The notes under the pieces were generated by a model, which saw only the letters and a list, made by a program, of their open reading frames with translations, did no database searches and was not told the DNA's origin. The position numbers were made by a program, and so were the translations under genes. Shown one piece after another: positions 44,734-54,027 of a DNA stretch of 64,000 nucleotides. Position 1 is the first letter of the stretch, and each line of letters opens with the position of its first letter. Origin of the DNA: Rahnella aceris (GTDB lineage Bacteria; Pseudomonadota; Gammaproteobacteria; Enterobacterales; Enterobacteriaceae); contig NZ_JAADJV010000001.1 in the NCBI RefSeq assembly GCF_011684115.1, positions 2,659,631-2,723,630 of the forward strand. Direction: 5' to 3'.

Positions 44734-45960
44734 TTATTTCAATCGAAGCGAATCGTCCCGTAACCATTCCGGTAAATCATTCAGCCCCATTGCCTGGCGG
44801 ACCAGTTTCGGCTTCACGCCCGGCAGGGAATCCGCCAGCGTCAGGCCAATATCACGCAGCAGTTTTTTGGCCGGATTGTCACCGGCAAACAGTTCGCGGA
44901 AGCCCTGCATCCCGGCAAGCATCAGCGCAGCGCTGTGTTTACGACGACGCTCGTAACGACGCAGGTACATGTGCTGGCCGAAATCTTTGCCTTCTTTTTG
45001 CAGGCGTTTGATTTCGGAGGCCAGTTCTGCGGCATCCATAAAACCTAAGTTGACACCCTGCCCGGCCAGCGGATGCACGGTGTGTGCCGCATCGCCCACC
45101 AGCGCCAGACGTTGTCCGGCAAAACTGCGGGCATAACGGCCGGTCAGCGGAAAGGTCACGCGATCGCTTTCTACGGTACAAATACCCAGACGCAGGTCAA
45201 AGGTACTGGCAAGGATTTTGTTGAACTCTTCCGGCTCAAGCGCACTCAGGCGCTGCGCTTCATCCGGTGACACTGACCAGACGATAGAAGACAGATGTGC
45301 ATCCGCCAGCGGCAGAAATGCCAGAATACCTTCGCCGTGGAATACCTGCCTTGCGACAGACTGGTGCGGTTCTTCAGTGCGTATGGTCGCCACCAGTGCA
45401 TGATGGCGATAATCCCAGAAGGTCAGCGGAATATCGGCGTGCTTACGCAGCCACGACTGTGCGCCATCCGCGCCGACCACTAAACGCGCGCTGAGCTGAC
45501 GTTCATCACTCAGGGTAATGAAGGCTTCATTTTCTCCCCACGCCACATTTTTCAGTGTTGCCGGTGTGAGCAATGTGATGTCGGAAGATTTTTCCGCACG
45601 TTGCCACAAGGCGCGGTGGATCACCTGATTTTCAATAATATGGCCCAGATGGCTGAAACCGTATTCTTCGCCGCGGAACGCGATTTTGCCGAAGCTGTCG
45701 CGATCCCAGACTTCCATCCCCTGATAGGCATTGGCACGCTGCGCAATAATGTTGTCCCAGACGCCGATATATTTCAGCAGACGTTCACTGGCAGCATTGA
45801 TCGCTGAAACCCGCAAGCCAGGCTGTTCCGGCAAGGGCGTATCAAGATCCGGCTGCTGATTTTCCAGTACGGCAACACGCAGACCGCTGCCCTGTAATCC
45901 GCACGCCAGCGCCAGACCAACCATTCCGCCACCGGCGATAACCACATCAAAAGATTGCAT
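44734..45960 (-). CDS. ubiI: UbiI (VisC), 2-polyprenylphenol 5-hydroxylase of ubiquinone synthesis
   Basis: This 408-residue flavoprotein monooxygenase of the UbiH/UbiF/UbiI group has the FAD motif DVVIAGGGMVGLALACGL at the N-terminus, the ADGAQS motif (VVGADGAQSWLRK) and the second FAD motif LVGDAAHTVHPLAGQGVNLGFMDA. UbiI hydroxylates carbon 5 of the ubiquinone ring. Position directly after ubiH and before gcvT is as in E. coli. It is probably the last gene of pepP-ubiH-ubiI. Confidence 0.94.
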   Translation of the reverse strand: MQSFDVVIAGGGMVGLALACGLQGSGLRVAVLENQQPDLDTPLPEQPGLRVSAINAASERLLKYIGVWDNIIAQRANAYQGMEVWDRDSFGKIAFRGEEYGFSHLGHIIENQVIHRALWQRAEKSSDITLLTPATLKNVAWGENEAFITLSDERQLSARLVVGADGAQSWLRKHADIPLTFWDYRHHALVATIRTEEPHQSVARQVFHGEGILAFLPLADAHLSSIVWSVSPDEAQRLSALEPEEFNKILASTFDLRLGICTVESDRVTFPLTGRYARSFAGQRLALVGDAAHTVHPLAGQGVNLGFMDAAELASEIKRLQKEGKDFGQHMYLRRYERRRKHSAALMLAGMQGFRELFAGDNPAKKLLRDIGLTLADSLPGVKPKLVRQAMGLNDLPEWLRDDSLRLK

Positions 45961-45977
45961 AATTTTTCCTGTAGGGA

Positions 45978-47156
45978 TTAACGGTCAACCCAACCTAACG
46001 TTCTGCGAGTGAAAGCATCGCGTAATGGCGTAATGCCTTCCATCGCCAGTAAACCGAGATTGCGCCCGACCATTAACGGCAGCCAGCGGTTGGCAAAGAG
46101 GTGGATCAAGCCATCGGTAACGCCGACGGTTGCCTGCTGATCGGGCTGACGGCGCTGCTGATATTCACTCAGCACGCGGTAACTGCCGACATCGGCACCT
46201 TGTGCAGCAGCATTAGCCAGTGTTTCCGCCAGCGTCATGACGTCACGCAGACCGAGGTTAAAACCCTGTCCGGCAATCGGATGCAGCGTTTGCGCCGCGT
46301 TGCCAACCAGCGCCAGACGGTGGCTGATGTGACTATTGGCTTGCTGTAATTGCAGCGGATAACTGAACCGTTTACCGGCCTGCCGGAAGGTGCCCAGTCG
46401 CCAGCCGAAAGCTTTTTGCAACTCACTGAGGAACTGCGCTTCGCTCCAGTGATCAATCTTGCCTTTCGCTTCGCGCGGATGACACCAGACCAGTGAACTG
46501 CGGCCATCGGACATCGGCAGCAGTGCCAGCGGACCGTGTTGGGTGAAACGCTCGAAAGCACGATTGTGGTGCGGCTCGCTGGTCGCCACGTTGGCGATGA
46601 CGGCAATCTGGCCATAATCTTCACGCTGCCAGCCAATATTGCAGGCTTTTGCCAGCGAAGAATGCGAACCGTCAGCGGCCACCAAAAGCTGTGCTGTCAG
46701 CGTTTGACCGCTGTCGAGCGTCACGCTGGCGGAATCTTGTGAACGCGCGACATCCATAACTTTCGCCGGACAATGCAGCGTGACGCCGGGTGCATTTTTC
46801 AGCATCGCAAACAGGCGCTTACCGACTTCATGCAACTCAACCACCTGCCCCAGCGCCTCGACGCCATAATGCGCGGCATTGAGATTCACAAAGGCCGCGT
46901 GACCACGATCGCTGACATGGATATCACGGATTGGCGTGGCGATTGCCGCCAGGGCAGACCAGATCCCCACCCGCGATAATTGCTGGCAGGTTCCCTGTGC
47001 CAGCGCAATCGAGCGGGCATCAAAGCCCGGGTGTCCGTGATGTTCCGGCGCAGTGGCTTCCACCAGATGCACCGCCAAACGTCCCTGCGTCAGCGAGGAA
47101 ATCGCCAGCGCCAGCGTGGCACCGGTCATGCCGCCGCCAACAATTACGATGCTCAT
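45978..47156 (-). CDS. ubiH: UbiH, 2-octaprenyl-6-methoxyphenol hydroxylase of ubiquinone synthesis
   Basis: This 392-residue paralogue of UbiI has FAD motif IVIVGGGMTGATLALAIS, AADGSHSSLAKA, and LVGNAAQTLHPIAGQGFNLGLRDV (the usual Asp replaced by Asn, as in UbiH proteins). It hydroxylates carbon 1 of the ring. It starts one base after the pepP stop, so it is co-translated with it. Confidence 0.94.
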   Translation of the reverse strand: MSIVIVGGGMTGATLALAISSLTQGRLAVHLVEATAPEHHGHPGFDARSIALAQGTCQQLSRVGIWSALAAIATPIRDIHVSDRGHAAFVNLNAAHYGVEALGQVVELHEVGKRLFAMLKNAPGVTLHCPAKVMDVARSQDSASVTLDSGQTLTAQLLVAADGSHSSLAKACNIGWQREDYGQIAVIANVATSEPHHNRAFERFTQHGPLALLPMSDGRSSLVWCHPREAKGKIDHWSEAQFLSELQKAFGWRLGTFRQAGKRFSYPLQLQQANSHISHRLALVGNAAQTLHPIAGQGFNLGLRDVMTLAETLANAAAQGADVGSYRVLSEYQQRRQPDQQATVGVTDGLIHLFANRWLPLMVGRNLGLLAMEGITPLRDAFTRRTLGWVDR

Positions 47157-47157
47157 A

Positions 47158-48474
47158 TTATTTCTTTGCCGCCGCCATTAACGCTTCAATATCATCGGCT
47201 TCTTTCACCACATCGCCGGTCAGAATTTCAATACCGGTGGTGGTGATCAGAATGTCGTCTTCAATACGGATACCGATGCCGCGGTACGCTTCCGGTACGT
47301 CGGCATCCGGCGCGATATACAGACCCGGTTCAACGGTCAGCACCATGCCCGGCTCCAGCGTACGGCTGCGATCCACTGAGCCATAATGGCCGACATCATG
47401 AACGTCCAGCCCCAGCCAGTGGGAAAGACCGTGCATGAAGAACTGGCGGTGTGCCTGCTCCGCGTAAAGGGTTTCAACATCACCTTTCATCACGCCCAGT
47501 TTGACCAGACCTTCAATCATCACGCGAACTGCGGCTTCGGTCGCGGCCTGAATGCTGCTGCCCGGCCCGAACACTTCCAGCGCTTTATATTCTGACGCCA
47601 GCACGATGTCGTAGATTTCGCGCTGCGCTTTGCTGAATTTGCCGTTCACCGGGAACGTGCGGGTGATATCACCGGCATAACCCTGATATTCACAACCAGC
47701 GTCAATCAGCACTAAATCGCCGTCACGCAGTTCACATTCGTTTTCGGTGTAATGCAGGATGCAGCCGTTTTCGCCGCCGCCCACAATGGTGTTATAGGAA
47801 GGATAACGTGCACCGTGACGGGTGAATTCGTGATGAATCTCGCCTTCAAGCTGATATTCGAACATGCCCGGACGGCATTTTTCCATCGCACGGGTATGGG
47901 CCAGCGCGGTGATGTGTCCGGCGCGGCGCATAACGGCAATCTCTTCAGCCGATTTGAACAGGCGCATGTCATGCACCCACGGACGCCAGTCGGTGACAGT
48001 GGCCGGGGCCGAGAGATTCTGACGGAAGCCTTTGCGCAGTTTTTCCATGGCACGGTTAACGATTTCATCCGCATAGGCGTAATCGCCCTGTGCGTGATAC
48101 AGCACGTCGAGACCGTTAAGCAGCAGATGAAGCTGATCGTTGATATCATCAAAAGGCAGCGCTTTGGTCACGCCAAGCCTGGCGGGCGCGGCTTCCTGAC
48201 CTAAACGACGACCAAACCAGATTTCAGCGGTGAGATCACGGACGCGGTTAAACAGGACGCTGTGGTTATGATTTTCATCACTTTTCACCAGGATCAATAC
48301 CGCTTCCGGCTCATTGAAACCGGTGAAATACCAGAAATCACTGCTCTGACGATACGGGTATTCACTGTCGGCACTGCGTGGTGCTTCGGGCGCAGAAAAA
48401 ATTACCGCAGCACTTCCCGGGGCCATCTTCGCTAACAGCGCCTGACGACGATTCTCGTACTCTTGCTGAGTCAT
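47158..48474 (-). CDS. pepP: PepP, Xaa-Pro aminopeptidase II
   Basis: The protein has 438 residues from ATG 48474 (AGGAGAAGG upstream). It removes N-terminal residues that precede proline. The 'pita-bread' metal site is readable: Asp in LIDAGCEYQGYAGDITRTFPV, His in HGLSHWLGLDVHDVG, Glu in LTVEPGLYI and RIEDDILIT. The N-terminal dimerisation domain spans about residues 1-175. It is the first gene of pepP-ubiH-ubiI, with ygfB 58 bp upstream. Confidence 0.95.
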   Translation of the reverse strand: MTQQEYENRRQALLAKMAPGSAAVIFSAPEAPRSADSEYPYRQSSDFWYFTGFNEPEAVLILVKSDENHNHSVLFNRVRDLTAEIWFGRRLGQEAAPARLGVTKALPFDDINDQLHLLLNGLDVLYHAQGDYAYADEIVNRAMEKLRKGFRQNLSAPATVTDWRPWVHDMRLFKSAEEIAVMRRAGHITALAHTRAMEKCRPGMFEYQLEGEIHHEFTRHGARYPSYNTIVGGGENGCILHYTENECELRDGDLVLIDAGCEYQGYAGDITRTFPVNGKFSKAQREIYDIVLASEYKALEVFGPGSSIQAATEAAVRVMIEGLVKLGVMKGDVETLYAEQAHRQFFMHGLSHWLGLDVHDVGHYGSVDRSRTLEPGMVLTVEPGLYIAPDADVPEAYRGIGIRIEDDILITTTGIEILTGDVVKEADDIEALMAAAKK

Positions 48475-48532
48475 CACCTTCTCCTGAAATCGTTTTAATG
48501 AGTGCAATCAGTTTATGTAATGCAATGTACCA

Positions 48533-49105
48533 TCAATGCAAAGTACGGTGATTTTCCGCAGCCGTCGGGCGGCTGTGGCCAAATTCACCAAAGCACAGAA
48601 TGGCGGCAACACGGACGTACTCCACCACTTCCTCTAAAGATTGCGCCAGTTGTTCCTGATCTTCATCTTCGTCGTAGCCCAGTTGCGCGATGCTGCGCAA
48701 ATCGTCGATCGCTTCACCGACTTCGCCTTTCACTTTGGCGAGTTTTGGCTGCATCATGCCCAGGCCAAGCAGGAAATGGTTAACCCATCCGGCCAGCGCA
48801 TCGGCACGCTCAAAGATGTGTTTTTCATCGTCGGGCATCAACATTTTGAATTCGAAGCTGTCATCTTCGAGAGTGTCTGACGTCACTTTGCGCAATTGTT
48901 GCAGCAAATCTGCCAGCGTGTGCGGGAAGGCCATACCTTCGTTAGTCAGATCATGCACCATCGTCAGCCAGCTGCCGTCGCGATTGCCACCGCACAGCAA
49001 ACCACTGATCAAACCGTGCATTTCTGCTGCGGTCAAAGCAACCGATTGTTGTTTCAGGTTTTGATCCAACGAATCGTAAGTAGGGTAAGTATTCTCTATA
49101 GACAT
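48533..49105 (-). CDS. ygfB: YgfB, UPF0149 family protein
   Basis: The 190 residues from ATG 49105 match E. coli YgfB throughout ([53 protein letters not shown]). The family is helical and cytoplasmic, and its role in enterobacteria is not settled. Position between pepP and divergent zapA is conserved. Confidence 0.93.
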   Translation of the reverse strand: MSIENTYPTYDSLDQNLKQQSVALTAAEMHGLISGLLCGGNRDGSWLTMVHDLTNEGMAFPHTLADLLQQLRKVTSDTLEDDSFEFKMLMPDDEKHIFERADALAGWVNHFLLGLGMMQPKLAKVKGEVGEAIDDLRSIAQLGYDEDEDQEQLAQSLEEVVEYVRVAAILCFGEFGHSRPTAAENHRTLH

Positions 49106-49358
49106 GCGCATTCGCCATCGTTGGCAGGTTAAGTTCGTGTTATGCTACCACCAAGGTCTGTCGTAGTACCAGATTAGCAGCCCGTGATGAGGTGGTCTTA
49201 AACATGAATGGCACGCTCTGAACAATCGGGCAGCAGTCAGCCGGTCATGGGGTTGTAACCTGGTATTGAGATAGTTATAGTGGCGCCCGCTTCCAACATC
49301 CTGCGCCAGGTCGTAGTGGTCACGTTGGGGCGGACGAATAAATCAGCAGGAAGGTGGC
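49106..49358. promoter_or_regulatory. Divergent ygfB / zapA promoter region
   Basis: 253 bp without a gene. It must contain promoters for ygfB-pepP-ubiHI to the left and zapA-ssrS to the right. Nothing else is recognised; zapA has an AGGAAGG ribosome site at its end. Confidence 0.4.
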
Positions 49359-49688
49359 ATGTCTGCACAACCGGTAGATATTCAAATTTTTGGTCGCTCT
49401 TTACGGGTGAATTGTCCGCCAGAACAACAGGAAGCACTGAATCTGGCAGCTGAAGATCTTAATCAGCGGTTGCAAGATCTGAAAGTTCGCACTAGAGTCA
49501 CCAATACGGAGCAACTGGTATTCATCGCGGCATTGAACGTATGTCACGAACTTGCTCAGGAAAGGTTGAAAACGCGCGACTACGCATCCAATATGGAACA
49601 ACGTATACGGATGTTGCAACAAACCATCGAGCAGGCATTGCTCGAACAAGGCCGGATCTCTGAACGTGAAGGGGCGCCTTTCGAATAA
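49359..49688 (+). CDS. zapA: ZapA, Z-ring associated cell division protein
   Basis: The 109 residues are nearly identical in pattern to E. coli ZapA ([61 protein letters not shown]). It has an N-terminal globular domain and a C-terminal coiled coil, and it cross-links FtsZ filaments. It is followed by ssrS after 47 bp, the standard enterobacterial order. Confidence 0.96.
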   Translation: MSAQPVDIQIFGRSLRVNCPPEQQEALNLAAEDLNQRLQDLKVRTRVTNTEQLVFIAALNVCHELAQERLKTRDYASNMEQRIRMLQQTIEQALLEQGRISEREGAPFE

Positions 49689-49735
49689 CACACGTTGCTG
49701 ACTGACTGGTCACAGGTCGTCAGAAACGGTAAAAA

Positions 49736-49919
49736 ATTTCTCTGAGATGTTCGCCAGCGGGCCCGTCCCCTGAGCCGATAATTAGTACCAACAGAATGTG
49801 ATGATCCGTAATCGGTGCGCATGCTCGGTCCGTCCGAGAAGCCTAAAGATTGCGACAGCACGTTCACCTTGAACCATGGGTTCAAGGGTTACAGCCTGCG
49901 ACGGCATCTCGGAGATTCC
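49736..49919 (+). ncRNA. ssrS: 6S RNA (ssrS)
   Basis: The 184-nt sequence, from ATTTCTCTGAGATGTTCG to GGCATCTCGGAGATTCC, has the closing stem (CTCTGAGATG / CATCTCGGAG), the central bubble region and the conserved GCATGCTCGGTCCGTCCGAG and CCTTGAACCATGGGTTCAAGG segments. 6S RNA binds sigma-70 RNA polymerase in stationary phase. Length and position (zapA-ssrS-fau) match E. coli. It is probably co-transcribed with fau. Confidence 0.96.
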
Positions 49920-49958
49920 CCTTTCTTTTTGGTACATCCCTTTCTGGTGTTTGTATCT

Positions 49959-50555
49959 ATGCCCTACACGCCGCTTTTTGCTTCTGCCCGACAAACCATC
50001 CGCAGTGAAATACGCCAACGCAGAAATACGCTGACCGCTGAACAGCAAACTCATTTTGCGCTGCAGGCTGCAGAACGCGTTGCAACCCATCCGAAAATTC
50101 AGTCCGCCAGTTCAGTCTCCCTGTTTCTGTCCTTTGATGGTGAGCTGGATACCGCACCGTTGATCGCCCGTTTGTGGAACGAAGGCAAACAGCTTTGTCT
50201 GCCAGTGCTGCACCCTTTCTCGCCGGGTAATCTGCTTTTTCTGCGTTATACGCCCGATACGACGCTGGTGCGCAACCGGCTCAACATTCTTGAGCCACAA
50301 CTGGATGTCACGCAGGTGATCCCACTGGCGCAGCTTGATATCATCCTGACACCGCTGGTGGCGTTCGACAGTGCGGGGCAACGTTTAGGTATGGGTGGTG
50401 GCTTTTATGACCGCACACTTGAGCGCTGGAAAGAAGGCGGGCCGTATCCGATCGGATTAGCGCACGATTGTCAGCATGTCGATGCTTTACCGGTGGAACA
50501 CTGGGATGTGCCTTTACCTGAGGTCATCACGCCTGGAAAAGTGTGGAGATGGTGA
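49959..50555 (+). CDS. fau: 5-formyltetrahydrofolate cyclo-ligase
   Basis: ATG 49959 gives 198 residues; E. coli YgfA has 182, and an internal start is possible since the ribosome site here is weak (TTGTATCT). The ATP/folate-binding segments are SLFLSFDGELDTAPLI, LPVLHPFSPGNLLFLRY, and PLVAFDSAGQRLGMGGGFYDRTLERW near the C-terminus. It converts 5-formyl-THF to methenyl-THF, which fits the one-carbon genes nearby. Downstream of 6S RNA as in E. coli. Confidence 0.92.
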   Translation: MPYTPLFASARQTIRSEIRQRRNTLTAEQQTHFALQAAERVATHPKIQSASSVSLFLSFDGELDTAPLIARLWNEGKQLCLPVLHPFSPGNLLFLRYTPDTTLVRNRLNILEPQLDVTQVIPLAQLDIILTPLVAFDSAGQRLGMGGGFYDRTLERWKEGGPYPIGLAHDCQHVDALPVEHWDVPLPEVITPGKVWRW

Positions 50556-50705
50556 TGCCAGACGATATAAATCCACGGTAAGCAGAGTGCCAGCCAGAAA
50601 TAGAAAGCACACCTCATAAGTATGTTGTAACTAAGCTTGAAATCCGCACGTCTCCCTCGCTTTTTAAAAACCCAACCAATTGAAATTAATAATACTTTCT
50701 CTTTA

Positions 50706-50719
50706 TACATACCGTTACA
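50706..50719 (+). promoter_or_regulatory. RstA box upstream of asr
   Basis: TACATACCGTTACA matches the RstA consensus TACATNTNGTTACA at all but one fixed position. It lies 108 bp upstream of the asr start, in the position expected for acid-shock control by RstBA in E. coli. A TATTAT at 50762-50767 may be the -10. Confidence 0.65.
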
Positions 50720-50826
50720 TGCCGAAACCAATCACTCACGGACAGCAAGGTTTGTCACGCCTATTATTCTCACATCGGCCCCGCAGTGGGGTAGACACAC
50801 AAACCAAGATCCCTGAGGAATTAAAG

Positions 50827-51237
50827 ATGAAAAAAGTATTAGCTCTGGTTGTAGCCGCTGCAATGGGCCTGTCTTCTGTCGCTTTCGCTGCTGAAACTAC
50901 CGCAACGCCGGCACCTGCTGCTACCACAACCACCGCAGCTCCGGCTCATGCCACTAAGCATAAAGCACACAAGAAACCTGTTCAGAAAGCGCAAGCTGCC
51001 AAGAAACACAAAAAAGCCGCTAAAAAAGCGCCAGTCGCTCAGAAGGCGCAGGCGGCTAAGAAACACGTGAAACACGCTAAAAAAGCGGCTCCTGTTGCTC
51101 AGAAAGCGCAGGCGGCTAAGAAGCACGTGAAACACGCTAAGAAAGCGGCTCCTGTTGCTCAGAAGGCGCAGGCGGCTAAAAAGCACGTGAAACATGCTAA
51201 GAAAGCTGCTCCGGCTAAAGCAACTCCGGCAGCATAA
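50827..51237 (+). CDS. asr: Asr, acid-shock periplasmic protein
   Basis: From ATG 50827 (GAGGAA upstream) the protein has 136 residues. The signal peptide [21 protein letters not shown] is nearly the same as in E. coli Asr. The mature chain is Lys/Ala/His-rich with three nearly perfect 20-residue repeats, each beginning [20 protein letters not shown], and one degenerate copy before them. Asr is induced by low pH and is an intrinsically disordered, basic periplasmic protein. The RstA box upstream supports acid control. It is inserted between fau and serA, unlike E. coli K-12. Confidence 0.93.
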   Translation: MKKVLALVVAAAMGLSSVAFAAETTATPAPAATTTTAAPAHATKHKAHKKPVQKAQAAKKHKKAAKKAPVAQKAQAAKKHVKHAKKAAPVAQKAQAAKKHVKHAKKAAPVAQKAQAAKKHVKHAKKAAPAKATPAA

Positions 51238-51297
51238 GAAGTCACTAAGAAGTCTTTGTGAACGAATCTGTTCACTCTTATCAAGACTGAAAAATTT

Positions 51298-51323
51298 AAC
51301 ACCCGGTTCGCCGGGTGTTTTTT
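51298..51323 (+). terminator. Rho-independent terminator after asr
   Basis: AACACCCGG-TTCG-CCGGGTGTT, a stable UUCG tetraloop hairpin, is followed by a run of T residues. The ydgU-like gene lies beyond it, so that gene is read by readthrough or its own promoter. Confidence 0.9.
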
Positions 51324-51353
51324 TCTCCGTTTTCTGCCCTGAGGTACTGACAG

Positions 51354-51437
51354 ATGATGCTGCGCCGCTACCTGTTCGAAATCACTTTTTCATCAATGAT
51401 CCTCTGCGGTCTGATTACCCTGTCCTTTTACTTCTGA
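51354..51437 (+). CDS. ydgU: YdgU-like small membrane protein (27 residues)
   Basis: MMLRRYLFEITFSSMILCGL followed by seven hydrophobic residues and TGA. A GAGG site is nine bases upstream of ATG 51354 (ATG 51357 is the alternative). One hydrophobic helix follows a basic N-terminus. In E. coli the small gene ydgU lies just downstream of asr and has the same layout, so position and pattern agree. It is too short for ordinary gene calling. Confidence 0.7.
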   Translation: MMLRRYLFEITFSSMILCGLITLSFYF

Positions 51438-51496
51438 CGTTTTGATCCCCCCTTTATTCCCTCTGCAGACATTTTTTAACGCCCTGATGCCATAAA

Positions 51497-51520
51497 ACAA
51501 AAAACCGCCTTTCGGCGGTT
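51497..51520 (-). terminator. Rho-independent terminator of serA
   Basis: On the minus strand AACCGCC-GAAA-GGCGGTT is followed by TTTTTTG, 29 bp after the serA stop codon. Confidence 0.9.
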
Positions 51521-51548
51521 GGTATTTTGTCTGTTTCAGAAAGGCTTA

Positions 51549-52787
51549 TCAGTAAAGCAAACGGGCACGAATGGTTCCCGGAATCGCCTTCATCAGTTGC
51601 AGCGCGGTAGTCAGCGTATTGATATCCGTTTCCGCATCAATCACCACATAACCGATTTCTGGGCTGGTTTGCAGGTACTGCGCAGCAATGTTGATACCCT
51701 GTTCCGCAAAAATCTGGTTGATGCTGGTCAGCACACCCGGACGATTTTCGTGGATATGCAGCAGACGGCTGGCTTTCTCGGTGTGCGCTGGCAGAGACGC
51801 TTCCGGGAAGTTGACCGCTGACAGTGTAGAACCGTTGTCAGAGTATTTCGCCAGTTTGCCTGCCACTTCGAGGCCGATACCTTCCTGCGCTTCCATCGTT
51901 GAACCGCCGATATGCGGCGTCAGCAGCACGTTGTCAAATTCACACAGCGGAGAATTGAACGGGTCACTGTTAGTCGCCGGTTCTTCCGGGAAGACGTCGA
52001 TAGCCGCACCGGAAAGATGTTTGTTACGCAGCGCATTGCACAGAGCAGGAATGTCGATGACCGTACCGCGTGAGGCGTTGATTAACAACGCGCCCGGCTT
52101 CATCTGCGCCAGTTGCAACTCGGAGATCATGTCTTTGGTTCCGGCTGTTTCCGGCACATGCAGCGTGACCACGTCGCTGGTATTGAGCAATTCTTCCAGT
52201 GTGGCAATCGGCTGCGCGTTGCCCAAAGGCAGTTTGCTTTCGATGTCATAATAGAAGACGCGCATCCCCAGGCTTTCCGCCAGGATCCCCAGTTGCGTAC
52301 CAATGTGGCCGTAACCGATAATGCCCAGACGCTTGCCGCGCGCTTCGAACGAGCCGACGGCTAATTTGTTCCAGACACCACGGTGCGCCTTGGCGTTAGC
52401 TTCAGGAATGCCACGCATCATCAGCAGCATTTCGCCCAGCACCATTTCGGCAACCGAACGGGTGTTGGAGAAGGGTGCGTTAAAGACCGGAATACCGCGA
52501 CGGGTCGCAGCTTTCAGATCTACCTGATTGGTGCCGATACAGAAACACCCAACAGCCACCAGTTTTTCTGCTGCCTGGAACACTTCTTCAGTCAGCTGAG
52601 TACGCGATCGGAGTCCAACAAAGTGCGCATCACGGATCGATTCTTTCAGCGATTGCGTGTCTAAAGCACCTTTGTGAAATTCAATATTGGTGTAACCCGC
52701 GGCACGGAGTGTATCAACCGCACTTTGGTGGACGCCTTCCACTAACAAAAATTTAATCTTGTCTTTCTCAAGTGATACTTTTGCCAT
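51549..52787 (-). CDS. serA: SerA, D-3-phosphoglycerate dehydrogenase
   Basis: The protein has 412 residues. It catalyses the first step of serine synthesis from 3-phosphoglycerate. The nucleotide-binding motif is LGIIGYGHIGTQLGILAESLGM (about residues 155-175), the catalytic pair region includes LLTPHIGGSTMEAQ, and the C-terminal ACT domain (RLLHIHENRPGVLTSINQIFAEQGIN) binds serine for feedback inhibition. rpiA lies 350 bp upstream on the same strand. Confidence 0.97.
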   Translation of the reverse strand: MAKVSLEKDKIKFLLVEGVHQSAVDTLRAAGYTNIEFHKGALDTQSLKESIRDAHFVGLRSRTQLTEEVFQAAEKLVAVGCFCIGTNQVDLKAATRRGIPVFNAPFSNTRSVAEMVLGEMLLMMRGIPEANAKAHRGVWNKLAVGSFEARGKRLGIIGYGHIGTQLGILAESLGMRVFYYDIESKLPLGNAQPIATLEELLNTSDVVTLHVPETAGTKDMISELQLAQMKPGALLINASRGTVIDIPALCNALRNKHLSGAAIDVFPEEPATNSDPFNSPLCEFDNVLLTPHIGGSTMEAQEGIGLEVAGKLAKYSDNGSTLSAVNFPEASLPAHTEKASRLLHIHENRPGVLTSINQIFAEQGINIAAQYLQTSPEIGYVVIDAETDINTLTTALQLMKAIPGTIRARLLY

Positions 52788-53137
52788 TTCCCGACCCTAT
52801 ATTTTTCTGGCTGAATTCGAACTGCAAGATGACTGCTCACAGTCAACATAACAAAAAATCCGCCATCATCAATACAAACGATTGCCTGCCCCCCAGCAGA
52901 AGGCTCAGCACGCCTGCCGGTTTTTAGCATTTCATGCTGGTTCAATTTTACTGTGCCAGACGTTCAGGAGGAGAAATACAGAAATGTGACATAAGTCACC
53001 AAATTAAAGCCTTTGAAGAAAAGATGATTCAGTCAGAAAATTATCATCTTCATAACATTGCGTTATGACAGCGCAATGACGAGGCTTAGGCTGGCTGCCT
53101 TGCCCTAAAGCAGCCAGATCTTCTGCTTATATTCTGA
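52788..53137 (-). promoter_or_regulatory. serA promoter region with CRP site (52985-53000)
   Basis: This 350-bp gap has no gene. TGTGA-CATAAG-TCACC at 52985-53000 matches CRP at nine of ten core positions, about 200 bp upstream of serA; E. coli serA is known to be controlled by CRP and Lrp. A CTGGCTGC / GCAGCCAG hairpin (53091-53117) after the rpiA stop may be its terminator but lacks a T tract. Confidence 0.5.
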
Positions 53138-53800
53138 TTACTTCAGTTTGACGGTTTTGACACCTTCAGAAGTCCCGACCAGCGCCACGTCAGCACCCCG
53201 GTTGGCGAACAGGCCGACAGTCACAACACCGGCAATACTGTTGATCTTATTTTCCATCGCGACGGCATCAAGAATGTTCAGGTTATGCACATCAAGGATC
53301 ACGTTGCCATTGTCTGTCAGCACATTCTGGCGGTATTCCGGCAGGCCGCCGAGTTTAACCAGTTCACGCGCAACATAAGAGCGCGCCATTGGGATCACTT
53401 CCACCGGCAGCGGGAATTTACCCAGCACATCAACCTGCTTGGAAGCATCCACGATACAGATGAATTTTTTGGCAATCGCGGCAATGATTTTTTCGCGGGT
53501 CAGCGCAGCGCCACCCCCTTTGATCATCTGCATCGAGCCGTTGATTTCATCCGCGCCATCGACATACACATCCAGCGAATCCACTTCATTGCTGTCGAAA
53601 ACATGAATACCCAGACTCTTCAGTTTTGCGGTAGAGGCATCGGAGCTTGAAACCGCACCTTCAATCTGGCCTTTGATGGAACCCAGTGCATCAATGAAAT
53701 GTGCGGCGGTGGATCCGGTACCGACACCGACAATGGTGCCCGGCGTGACGTAATCCAGTGCGGCCCAGCCGACTGCTTTTTTCAATTCTTCCTGCGTCAT
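53138..53800 (-). CDS. rpiA: RpiA, ribose-5-phosphate isomerase A
   Basis: From ATG 53800 the protein has 220 residues (E. coli 219). It interconverts ribose-5-phosphate and ribulose-5-phosphate. Readable active-site segments are [41 protein letters not shown] and [14 protein letters not shown]. It is divergent from argP, as in E. coli. Confidence 0.97.
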   Translation of the reverse strand: MTQEELKKAVGWAALDYVTPGTIVGVGTGSTAAHFIDALGSIKGQIEGAVSSSDASTAKLKSLGIHVFDSNEVDSLDVYVDGADEINGSMQMIKGGGAALTREKIIAAIAKKFICIVDASKQVDVLGKFPLPVEVIPMARSYVARELVKLGGLPEYRQNVLTDNGNVILDVHNLNILDAVAMENKINSIAGVVTVGLFANRGADVALVGTSEGVKTVKLK

Positions 53801-54027
53801 AATGGCTTCTCTGTCTGATAACACGTAAGTGGCGTGAATAGTTCGGTGGAACGAAGAGTGCCGGTGATTATAAAGCATGTCCCGGCAATTTGGATAAACA
53901 ACACCGCAGCCAGATCACACTTATTAAGTGCAATTGTGCTGCAAACACAAAGATTTTCCTCACCACAAATCCTGACAATCTGTGGCATAGTGTTCGGATA
54001 AAATTAAATCTAAGGGACAGAACTCCG

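Noticed and set aside
50965..51220. CRISPR-like tandem repeats
   Set aside because: The repeats are contiguous, coding and in frame inside asr; there are no spacers and no cas genes.
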